Source: Lysobacter sp. (GTDB lineage Bacteria; Pseudomonadota; Gammaproteobacteria; Xanthomonadales; Xanthomonadaceae). From it: DNA of 64,000 nucleotides. The notes beneath the pieces are model-generated. The model did not search any database. It was given only the letters and a program-made list of their open reading frames with translations, and had not been told where the DNA came from. The stretch spans positions 186,001 to 250,000 of the forward strand of contig SSGH01000013.1 in the NCBI GenBank assembly GCA_008015835.1, read 5' to 3'. This document shows, one piece after another, positions 56,849 to 64,000 of this stretch. The stretch's first letter is position 1. Every line of letters begins with the position of its first letter. The translations under genes were made by a program, and so were the position numbers.

Positions 56849-58258
56849 TTATTCCCGCGGTTTTCGCTGCGCCTGCGCGCGCTCCGCGCGCAGACGATCG
56901 AGTTTCTCTTTCAGCTTCAGCTCCAGGCCGCGCTCGACCGGCGCGTAGTACACCCGCTCGCCCATCGCATCGGGAAAACCGGTCTGCTCCAGCGCCACCC
57001 CACCCTCGCTGTCGTGATCGTAGCGATAGTCGCGCCCGTAACCGATCGATTTCATCAGCTTCGTCGGCGCGTTGCGCAGATGCAGCGGCACGTCTTGCGT
57101 GCCGTATTCGGCGACATCGCGCTTGGCCGCGCCGAAGGCTTTGTAGGCGGCATTGGATTTGGCCGTGCTGGCGAGATAGATCGCCAGTTGCGCCAACGCG
57201 AGCTCGCCTTCCGGGCTGCCCAAACGCTCGTAGGTGTCCCAGGCGTCGACCGCCATCTGCAGCGCGCGCGGGTCGGCCAAGCCGATGTCCTCCACCGCCA
57301 TGCGCGTCATGCGGCGGGCGAGATAGACCGGGTCGCATCCGCCGTCGAGCATGCGCGCCAGCCAATACAACGCCGCATCGGGATTCGAACTGCGCACGGA
57401 TTTATGCAACGCCGAGATCTGATCGTAGAACTGCTCGCCGCCTTTATCGAAGCGGCGCGTCCGGTCCGCCAAGACTTGGGCGAGGATGTCGTCGGTGATG
57501 GTCCTGTCGGCCGCGTTGGCTTCGGAAACGTCGTCGCCGGCCTGCGTCGGGGCGGTTCCGCTCGCCTCGGCACCGCGCGATTCGCCCTCGGCAGATCCGG
57601 TTTCGGCCAACTCCGCGGCGATCTCCAGCAACGTCAAGCCGCGACGCACATCGCCGTCGGCGGCAGCGGCGATCGTCTGCAGTTGTTCCGGCGCGATACG
57701 CAAACCGCGTCCGCCCAAACCTCGAGTTTCGTCGTCGAGCGCATGCTGCAGCGCCCTCGCGATGTCCTCCGCCGACACCGCCTCCATCACATGCACGCGG
57801 CAGCGCGACAACAACGCGGAGTTCAACTCGAACGAGGGATTCTCGGTGGTGGCGCCGACGAACAGGATCGAGCCGCGCTCGATGTGCGGCAGGAACGCAT
57901 CCTGCTGCGCTTTATTGAAGCGATGCACCTCGTCGACGAACAGCACGGTGCGTCGGCCCTCGTCGAAACGCTGCGCGGCTTCGGCCAAGACTTGCCGCAC
58001 TTCGGGCAACCCCGACAGCACCGCCGACACCGCGCGGAATTCGGCGTCCGCGTAGCGGGCGAGCAGCAGCGCGAGCGTGGTTTTGCCGCAGCCCGGCGGC
58101 CCCCACAGCACCATCGAATGCACGCGCCCGGATTCGATGGATTTGCGCAGCGCCGTCCCCGGCGCGAGCAGTCGACGCTGGCCGACCATCTCGTCCAAGG
58201 TCTGCGGGCGCATCCGCTCGGCGAGTGGGCGCAGGGAGTCGCGATCGTCGGGGAACAT
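56849..58258 (-). CDS. rarA: Replication-associated recombination protein A (RarA/MgsA)
   Basis: 469 residues. LAERMRPQTLDEMVGQRRLL at the start, Walker A GPPGCGKT, Walker B VLFVDEVHRFNKAQQDAFLP and ATTENPSFELNSALLSRC sensor are diagnostic; the C-terminus NAPTKLMKSIGYGRDYRYDHD is also typical. Clamp-loader-like AAA+ ATPase acting at stalled forks with SSB. A low-complexity insertion of about 35 residues (ETGSAEGESRGAEASGT...) lies between the AAA+ core and the tetramerisation domain and is unusual but harmless in position. Between lolA and crcB as expected. Confidence 0.97.
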   Translation of the reverse strand: MFPDDRDSLRPLAERMRPQTLDEMVGQRRLLAPGTALRKSIESGRVHSMVLWGPPGCGKTTLALLLARYADAEFRAVSAVLSGLPEVRQVLAEAAQRFDEGRRTVLFVDEVHRFNKAQQDAFLPHIERGSILFVGATTENPSFELNSALLSRCRVHVMEAVSAEDIARALQHALDDETRGLGGRGLRIAPEQLQTIAAAADGDVRRGLTLLEIAAELAETGSAEGESRGAEASGTAPTQAGDDVSEANAADRTITDDILAQVLADRTRRFDKGGEQFYDQISALHKSVRSSNPDAALYWLARMLDGGCDPVYLARRMTRMAVEDIGLADPRALQMAVDAWDTYERLGSPEGELALAQLAIYLASTAKSNAAYKAFGAAKRDVAEYGTQDVPLHLRNAPTKLMKSIGYGRDYRYDHDSEGGVALEQTGFPDAMGERVYYAPVERGLELKLKEKLDRLRAERAQAQRKPRE

Positions 58259-58341
58259 CGGGCGATTATCGCGTAGCGGCGGCCTGATCGGCGACGCCTC
58301 GATGCGTCTCTAAGCGGAACGCGCTGTCGAGAAGCGTGGTT

Positions 58342-58977
58342 TCAGGGCGCCCCGACCACGTCCACGCCTTTCGGCGGCGCGAAGCGGAAGGTTTTCGCGG
58401 GGAACGTCGGGTTGCGCTTCCAGCCGGCGAACGCGATCTCGGTGCGTTGACCGAGGGTGTCCAACACCTCCATCCGCGCCAATCCGGCATCGTCGAACCC
58501 CAGGCGAGCGCGTTGGAAACTCGCTTGCTCGGCGTTCTTGGGCGTCAGTTCGAGCCAGGTCAGCCCGGACGATCGGCCGGCTTCCTTGATCGCGAAATCG
58601 CGATCCAAGCGTTTGGGGTCGACCAACGCCGCGAGCGGGCTGTTCTGTTCTTCGGCGCCTTGCGGGCGAACGCTGGCTTGTTTGAGGTCGGGGTCGTACA
58701 CCCACACCTGTTTGCCGTCGGCGAGGATCAATTGCGGGAACGGCTTGAGATATTCCCAGCGGAACAGCCGCGGCGCCGACAGCGCGACGATGCCGCTGTT
58801 GCTCTCTTTGCGTTTGCCTTTGCTGTCGAAGACTTGCTGCGAAAAACGCCCTTCCAGACCTTTCAGGCCCTTGGTGAACGTATCGAGCGATTCGCGCCCG
58901 CCGGCGACGGCGGCGCCGATCGCGACGAACGCGAGCGAAAACGACAAAAGCGCGGAAACGACGGTACGAAAGCGCAT
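58342..58977 (-). CDS. lolA: Outer-membrane lipoprotein carrier protein LolA
   Basis: 211 residues from ATG 58977; MRFRTVVSALLSFSLAFVAI with cleavage near GAAVA-GG is the Sec signal. LEGRFSQQVFDSKGKRKESN, PRLFRWEYLKPFPQLILADGKQVWVYDPDLKQ and WLELTPKN are LolA signatures. Periplasmic chaperone carrying lipoproteins from LolCDE to LolB. Followed by rarA as in related genomes, but separated from ftsK by three small genes on the other strand. The frame is open to 59154, but there is no signal sequence there. Confidence 0.95.
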   Translation of the reverse strand: MRFRTVVSALLSFSLAFVAIGAAVAGGRESLDTFTKGLKGLEGRFSQQVFDSKGKRKESNSGIVALSAPRLFRWEYLKPFPQLILADGKQVWVYDPDLKQASVRPQGAEEQNSPLAALVDPKRLDRDFAIKEAGRSSGLTWLELTPKNAEQASFQRARLGFDDAGLARMEVLDTLGQRTEIAFAGWKRNPTFPAKTFRFAPPKGVDVVGAP

Positions 58978-59134
58978 GCGGGGAGTCCTGAACGAAACTG
59001 TGCGGAGTCTGAAGCAGATCGGCTGAATGCGGATTGCATGCGCCAAGACAGCGATCCGGTTCAAGCCAAGTCCGAGGCCGCCCGCTAATTTCGAGGCGCA
59101 ACCGATCGGGTTGCGGACTACACGGAGATCGGAC

Positions 59135-59395
59135 ATGACGCTCAAGACTCTCAAGAGAACGGCCTATTTTGCACTACTCGGCGCCAGCGTGGCGGTCGGC
59201 GCCGCCGTCGCGAAAGTGCCCTCGCCGCCGCCGAAGTTGCCCGGCCTGATCACGTACTACTCGAATTCTTCGATGCTGTACGAAGTCGGTCAGGAAATCG
59301 TGATGTGCAGCGGCGCGAGCTACGTCAGTTGGGGCTATACGACCGCGTACAAAACGCAGGAATTCTTCTACTGCCCGCCGCCGATTCCGGAATGA
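59135..59395 (+). CDS. Small secreted DUF6289-like protein 1
   Basis: 86 residues: signal peptide (TLKRTAYFALLGASVAVGAA), then a Pro-rich joint and a 45-residue domain LITYYSNSSMLYEVGQEIVM followed by Cys, a WGYTTAYK stretch and a final Cys. GGAG lies nine nt before the ATG. Resembles the DUF6289 family (YYSD-x-VG-C-WG-C pattern); related to the gene at 60034. Function unknown, likely periplasmic or released. Confidence 0.75.
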   Translation: MTLKTLKRTAYFALLGASVAVGAAVAKVPSPPPKLPGLITYYSNSSMLYEVGQEIVMCSGASYVSWGYTTAYKTQEFFYCPPPIPE

Positions 59396-59546
59396 TCGCG
59401 GGCTTCGACGATGCGCGCCGCCCTCCTGCGGCGCGCGAAGCCGTCGCCGCGACGACGAACGAACTCGAAACGCCCGCTATCGAACGCACGACGCGGCGAT
59501 TCCGGTCGATCGCGTTGGAACTCTCTCCCATCGAGCACTTTCGGCC

Positions 59547-59810
59547 ATGAAATCGACGACATCCTTCCGCTCGCGCCGCGCTCGAAGCGCCGGCCTCCTT
59601 CTGCTCGCCCTCGCCTCCGCGGCGTCCGTCTCCGCGTGGGCTTACGCCCCCTGGCATCGATCGACGCTGATCCGGCATTACGACGAACACGGCATCGTGA
59701 TCGGTATCGAATCGGTCGGCGATTGCGGTTTTCCGCTGATCGGCTCGACCGGCGTCGCGACCACGGAAGAGATCTATTCCTGCGACTTGGACGTGCCCGT
59801 GCCGTTTTGA
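59547..59810 (+). CDS. Small secreted DUF6289-like protein 2 (divergent)
   Basis: 87 residues. Basic start, hydrophobic signal SAGLLLLALASAASVSAWA, then LIRHYDEHGIVIGIESVGDC ... GVATTEEIYSC: same pattern of HY, G, Cys, T and Cys as its two neighbours but more divergent. No good SD is visible before the ATG. Probably a paralog of the two flanking genes. Confidence 0.6.
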   Translation: MKSTTSFRSRRARSAGLLLLALASAASVSAWAYAPWHRSTLIRHYDEHGIVIGIESVGDCGFPLIGSTGVATTEEIYSCDLDVPVPF

Positions 59811-60033
59811 TCGGAGGGTCGAGACCGTCCACCGTCGTCGCGTATCGCCGCGACGACGGCATGACAATCGAGTCCATTTCGACGTTCGTTTCAGAGTCCG
59901 TTTCGACGATCGATCGCGGCATGCCCGCGAACGAGCGGCTCAGTCAGTCGCCTGATACAAGCGTTTCCGCATCTTCGTTCGTATGCTCGGGCCGCAGCGA
60001 TACGGTCTGCATGCGCGTGGATAAGGAAATGCC

Positions 60034-60270
60034 ATGAAAATCAAACGATTGCTGACAGCGGCACTCACTCTCTGCGGACTATTCGGCCTGGGTTCGGCGG
60101 TCGCGAAATTCCCGCCCTACGGCAGCGTCTACGATGTCCAGTATTACAGCGATTCCTCCTACTCGACCCGCGTCGGCGGCGAGCGTTGGACCTGCATCGG
60201 TTATTTGAATTGGGGCGTGAGAACCATCTATAAAGTCGAAAATTCCTGGCCTTGCCCGGAAGAGCAATAA
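60034..60270 (+). CDS. Small secreted DUF6289-like protein 3
   Basis: 78 residues. Signal peptide MKIKRLLTAALTLCGLFGLG with cleavage near AVA, then VQYYSDSSYSTRVGGERWTC, WGVRTIYK and a final Cys-Pro. AAGGA precedes the ATG. Closest to the gene at 59135 (YYS-SS-VG-C-WG-T-YK-C order). Convergent with ftsK, 63 nt away. Confidence 0.75.
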   Translation: MKIKRLLTAALTLCGLFGLGSAVAKFPPYGSVYDVQYYSDSSYSTRVGGERWTCIGYLNWGVRTIYKVENSWPCPEEQ

Positions 60271-60333
60271 AAGAATCGTGATCGCGCCGCCTCGCCGGTC
60301 GCGTCGTCGAAGCGACGCGACCGCACCGCCGCG

Positions 60334-62688
60334 TTAACGCGGCGGCGGCGGCGCGATGACGGTGCGGTCGCCGTTGTGTTCCGGCGGCGACACGATGCCC
60401 GCCGCTTCCATCGCTTCGATCAAGCGCGCGGCGCGGTTGTAGCCGATCTTGAGCCGGCGCTGCACGCCGGAGATCGAAGCCCGCCGCGTTTCGGTGACGA
60501 TCTTCACCGCCTCGTCGTACAGCGGGTCGCTCTCGTCGCCCGCGCCGCCGCCCGTTTCGGGCAAACCGGTCGGGCCGACGATCACGCCCTCGCCCATCAT
60601 CTGCACTTCTTCCAGCACGCCCGCGATGTAATCCGGCGCGCCGCTGGTCTGCTTCAGATGCTCGACCACGCGATGCACTTCTTCGTCGCTGACGAAGGCG
60701 CCGTGAACGCGCTCGGGCATGGCCGTGCCGGGCGGCAGATACAGCATATCGCCGTGACCGAGCAGCGTTTCCGCGCCGGATTGATCGAGAATCGTGCGCG
60801 AGTCGATCTTGCTCGACACTTGGAACGCGATACGGGTCGGGATATTCGCTTTGATCAAACCCGTGATCACGTCCACCGACGGCCGCTGCGTCGCCAAAAT
60901 CAAATGGATCCCGGCCGCGCGCGCTTTCTGCGCGAGACGCGCGATGAGCTCTTCCACTTTCTTGCCGACGATCATCATCATGTCGGCGAATTCGTCGATG
61001 AACACGACGATGAACGGCATCGGCTCCAGCGCGGGCGGCGCTTCCTGCAGTTCCGGGTTCGGCCGGAACAGCGGATCGAGTAGCGGCTGGCCCGCGTCCT
61101 GCGCGTCTTTCACTTTCTTGTTGAAACCGGCAAGGTTGCGCACGCCGACCGCGCTCATCAGCTTGTAGCGGCGCTCCATTTCGGCCACGCACCAGCGCAG
61201 GCCGTTCGCCGCCTCTTTCATGTCGGTGACGACCGGCGCCAGCAGATGCGGAATGCCCTGATAGACGCTGAGTTCCAGCATCTTCGGGTCGATCATCAAC
61301 ATCCGGACGTCTTTCGCCGAGGCTTTGTACAGCAGCGACAGCACCATCGCGTTCACGGCCACCGATTTGCCCGAACCGGTGGTGCCGGCGACCAGCAAAT
61401 GCGGCATGCGCGCCAAATCCGCGACCGTCGGGCGGCCGGCGATGTCCTTGCCCAGCGCGAGGGTCAGCGGACTGGCGGATTTGTCGTACTCCTTCGAGCG
61501 CAGCAGTTCGCTGAGATAAATCATCTCGCGTTTGGTGTTCGGCGTTTCCAGGCCGACCACCGACTTGCCCGGGATCACATCGACCACGCGCACCGATTTC
61601 ACGCTCAAGCCGCGCGCGATGTCCTTGTCCAGCGAACTGATCTGGCTGACCTTCACGCCGGCCGCGGGTTCGATCTCGAAGCGGGTAATGACCGGCCCCG
61701 GGTACGCGCCGACCACTTGCGCGTCGATGCGGAAATCCTTGAGCTTGAATTCGATTTGACGCGACAGCGTTTCCAGCGTCTCCTCGTCGTAGCCTTTCGG
61801 CTGCGGTTTGGGATCGTCCAACAGCGACAACGGCGGCACGCCGCTGCCGTCGGAGACGTGAAACAACGGGATCTGTTGCTCGCGTTTGGCGCGCTCGCTT
61901 TTCTCGACGACCGGCGCCGGCGGCGGCTCGATCTTCACCGGCTCGCGCTTGGCGCGCTTCTCGGTCTCGACCTTGCGCACTTCCTCGCGCTCCTCGCGCA
62001 GGGCGCGAGTTTCCTGCCATTCGCTGGCCTGCTGACTGCTTTTGCGGAACAGCGGCGGGATTTTCAGCACCCACTCGCCGATTTTGTCCATCACCGTCAG
62101 CCAGGACAGCCCGGTCGCCAAGGTCACCGCGACCAGAAACAGCGCGATCAAGAACAGATTGCCGCCGATCATGCCGAAGGCGCCGAGCAGCGCATCGCCG
62201 ACCAATTGCCCCAGAATCCCGCCCGAGCCGGCGGTCAAACCGACCATGGCGCCGATCTTCAGATGCAACAACCCGGTCGCGGCGATCAAGAAACCGACGA
62301 TCCCGACCAAGCGCAACGCCGGCCCGAGGTCGGCATCGCCGTCGCCGTCGGCGTCCATCCCGAACAATGCGATCCAGGCCACGGCGCCCAGAATCAGCGG
62401 CAGCACGAACGCGACGTAACCGCACAGATACAAAAGAATGTCGGCCAGATACGCGCCGACCAAGCCGCCCGCGTTATGGAGCGGCGCGGTGACGCTGCCC
62501 GAACGCGACCAACCGGGATCCTCGGGGGAATACGTGAACAGCGTGACCAGCAAATACAGCAGAAACGGCGCGATCACGATCATCGCGATATCGCGCACGA
62601 GGCGCTGGCGGCGCGGATTGGGCTTGGCGACCGGCGCTGCGGCATTTCGACGGGGTTTGCTGCCGGGTTCTGAAATCTCGCGCGCCAC
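60334..62688 (-). CDS. ftsK: DNA translocase FtsK
   Basis: 784 residues if started at GTG 62688, which follows AGGTGG by eight nt; GTG 62700 is the alternative. No ATG precedes the first membrane helix. Four to five membrane helices up to about residue 190, a Lys/Glu/Pro linker, then the motor with Walker [10 protein letters not shown] (about 430-438), [30 protein letters not shown] Walker B and [19 protein letters not shown], and the C-terminal gamma winged helix ([20 protein letters not shown]). Pumps chromosome ends at division and activates XerCD. The linker is short, as usual for Xanthomonadales. Monocistronic here because lolA is separated by the small inserted genes. Confidence 0.97.
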   Translation of the reverse strand: MAREISEPGSKPRRNAAAPVAKPNPRRQRLVRDIAMIVIAPFLLYLLVTLFTYSPEDPGWSRSGSVTAPLHNAGGLVGAYLADILLYLCGYVAFVLPLILGAVAWIALFGMDADGDGDADLGPALRLVGIVGFLIAATGLLHLKIGAMVGLTAGSGGILGQLVGDALLGAFGMIGGNLFLIALFLVAVTLATGLSWLTVMDKIGEWVLKIPPLFRKSSQQASEWQETRALREEREEVRKVETEKRAKREPVKIEPPPAPVVEKSERAKREQQIPLFHVSDGSGVPPLSLLDDPKPQPKGYDEETLETLSRQIEFKLKDFRIDAQVVGAYPGPVITRFEIEPAAGVKVSQISSLDKDIARGLSVKSVRVVDVIPGKSVVGLETPNTKREMIYLSELLRSKEYDKSASPLTLALGKDIAGRPTVADLARMPHLLVAGTTGSGKSVAVNAMVLSLLYKASAKDVRMLMIDPKMLELSVYQGIPHLLAPVVTDMKEAANGLRWCVAEMERRYKLMSAVGVRNLAGFNKKVKDAQDAGQPLLDPLFRPNPELQEAPPALEPMPFIVVFIDEFADMMMIVGKKVEELIARLAQKARAAGIHLILATQRPSVDVITGLIKANIPTRIAFQVSSKIDSRTILDQSGAETLLGHGDMLYLPPGTAMPERVHGAFVSDEEVHRVVEHLKQTSGAPDYIAGVLEEVQMMGEGVIVGPTGLPETGGGAGDESDPLYDEAVKIVTETRRASISGVQRRLKIGYNRAARLIEAMEAAGIVSPPEHNGDRTVIAPPPPR

Positions 62689-63004
62689 TTGTCCGGCCAC
62701 CTGAAGAAAACGGTCTAGGATTCTGATCTTACAGAGAAAATTGAACGGAAAACACCTGCGAGACACCGGCACGGACACGGCGCCGGACATCCAACGCTGG
62801 GGTTCGGCCACATTAGCAAATTTCGTCCTCGGACATTCGCGACCCCCACACCCGCGAAACGGCGCATGCGGAGCCTTGTAACGGTGACCGGTCTCATCCG
62901 GCGAGATTCGGTGGCCGAGGCCGCCGAGACGACGCATCTGTCCGATCACAGCGCGCGTTTCGGGCTACGATGCGCCCCGTTTCCGGAAATCCCCTACCCG
63001 CCCC
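62689..63004. promoter_or_regulatory. ftsK-rluF divergent intergenic region
   Basis: 316 nt, no gene. On the minus strand TAAGAT (62726-62731) is a good -10 about 25-40 nt upstream of either ftsK start; its -35 is weak. On the plus strand TACGAT (before 62980) could be the rluF -10. Confidence 0.35.
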
Positions 63005-63718
63005 ATGCGCCTCAACAAATACATCAGCGACACCGGCTACTGTTCACGGCGCGAAGCCGACCGGCTGATCGCCGAAGGCCGAGTGACGGTCAACGACCAG
63101 CGCGCGCGGATCGGCGTGGAATTGGTCGAGGGCGACGAGGTGCGGATCGACGGCGACGTGCTGCGCGCGCGCACCGCGGCCAAAGGCAAGCGCCGGCATG
63201 TCTACATCGCCTTGAACAAGCCGATCGGCATCACCTGCACCACCGAAACCGATGTCAAAGGCAATATCGCCGATTTCGTCGACCACGAGCAGCGCGTCTT
63301 CCCGATCGGCCGGCTCGACAAGGATTCGGAGGGCTTGATTCTGCTCACCAGCAACGGCGACATCGTCAATGCGATCCTGCGCGCCGAGAACAAGCTGGAA
63401 AAGGAATATCTGGTCGGCGTGAACCACGGCGTCACCAACGAATTCTTGCGCGGCATGAGTCGCGGCGTGCCGATCCACGGCCAGATCACCCTACCCTGCA
63501 AGACCACCAAACTCGGCCCGGTCGGGTTCCGCATCGTGCTCACGCAGGGCTTGAATCGGCAAATCCGATTGATGGCGGCGCATTTCGGTTATCGCGTCAA
63601 ACAACTGATGCGCGTGCGCATCGGCAACATCAAACTCGGGCACCTTAAGACCGGGCAATGGCGCAATCTCACCGATGCCGAACTGCGCGGGTTGCTGCCC
63701 AGTCACGAGGATTGGTAG
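63005..63718 (+). CDS. rluF: 23S rRNA pseudouridine(2604) synthase RluF
   Basis: 237 residues. N-terminal S4 domain (MRLNKYISDTGYCSRREADR), then the synthase with GRLDKDSEGLILLTSNGDIV, whose Asp in GRLD is the catalytic residue, KEYLVGVNHGVT and LTQGLNRQIRLMAAHFGYRV. These segments follow the E. coli RluF pattern more closely than RsuA or RluB/E. Modifies U2604 (and tRNA-Tyr U35 in E. coli). Confidence 0.9.
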   Translation: MRLNKYISDTGYCSRREADRLIAEGRVTVNDQRARIGVELVEGDEVRIDGDVLRARTAAKGKRRHVYIALNKPIGITCTTETDVKGNIADFVDHEQRVFPIGRLDKDSEGLILLTSNGDIVNAILRAENKLEKEYLVGVNHGVTNEFLRGMSRGVPIHGQITLPCKTTKLGPVGFRIVLTQGLNRQIRLMAAHFGYRVKQLMRVRIGNIKLGHLKTGQWRNLTDAELRGLLPSHEDW

Positions 63719-63806
63719 CCCCGGGCGCGATGCCCGTTCGCCCACCGTCCGGTTCGCCCGCAGCCCGCGATACAGCGTTCCGCGAACGCGATCCGCACCG
63801 ACTTGA

Positions 63807-64000
<194 letters not shown>

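Overview
The window is high-GC (roughly two thirds G+C) gammaproteobacterial DNA. The right edge carries a housekeeping order typical of Lysobacter/Xanthomonas relatives: trxB (partial), rluF, ftsK, lolA, rarA and crcB. The species is inferred from gene order and protein character only; no rRNA or other marker is present.

Left edge (1-8652): part of a natural-product locus. It has an acyl-carrier-protein domain fused to a lysyl-phosphatidylglycerol-synthase-like aminoacyltransferase domain (cut by the window edge), a specialised NusG paralog in front of an 830-nt leader, a stand-alone acyltransferase with a variant nucleophile elbow, a TPR protein with tandem PRMT-like domains of which the first has lost its catalytic acids, an Sfp-type phosphopantetheinyl transferase, and a metallophosphoesterase directly upstream of it, the arrangement known from mycobacterial PptH/PptT.

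Centre (8817-52477, all on the minus strand): one collinear run of about 44 kb encoding an extracellular contractile injection system (eCIS, the Afp/PVC class). In transcription order it has a small starter gene, a DUF4255/Pvc16-like protein, the AAA+ ATPase, a small Lys-tailed protein, a very large sheath, two tube proteins, a T4-type hub chaperone, DUF6760, a disordered Ala/Pro-rich protein, two small unknowns, a tube-initiator protein, LysM, a spike split into gp27-like and gp5-like genes, a remarkable Pro/Leu repeat protein where a PAAR tip gene would be expected, gp25, two baseplate-J-type proteins, a tail protein ending in a beta-helix, a DUF6519-type protein with a propeller-like region, a transthyretin-like/coiled-coil protein, and three giant DUF4157 (eCIS core) cargo proteins. 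Each cargo ends in a different putative toxin fold: PIN nuclease, CxxC deaminase and PD-(D/E)xK-type nuclease.

Control (52478-54165): the operon is preceded by a full sigma-54 control region that can be read directly. It has a near-consensus -24/-12 promoter, an exact IHF consensus site at about -115 and two identical-arm dyads 32 bp apart at about -231/-263. Just upstream lies a gene for a PspF/HrpS-like enhancer-binding protein that has no sensor domain. I regard the sensorless sigma-54 activator, the eCIS with a PxLP tip candidate and the three-toxin DUF4157 cargo set as the most interesting system here.

Right (54600-64000): an outer-membrane beta-barrel gene, a DUF4124 protein, crcB, rarA, lolA, three small secreted proteins (DUF6289-like) inserted between lolA and ftsK, then ftsK, rluF and the start of trxB. 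No tRNA, rRNA, CRISPR array or transposase was seen.
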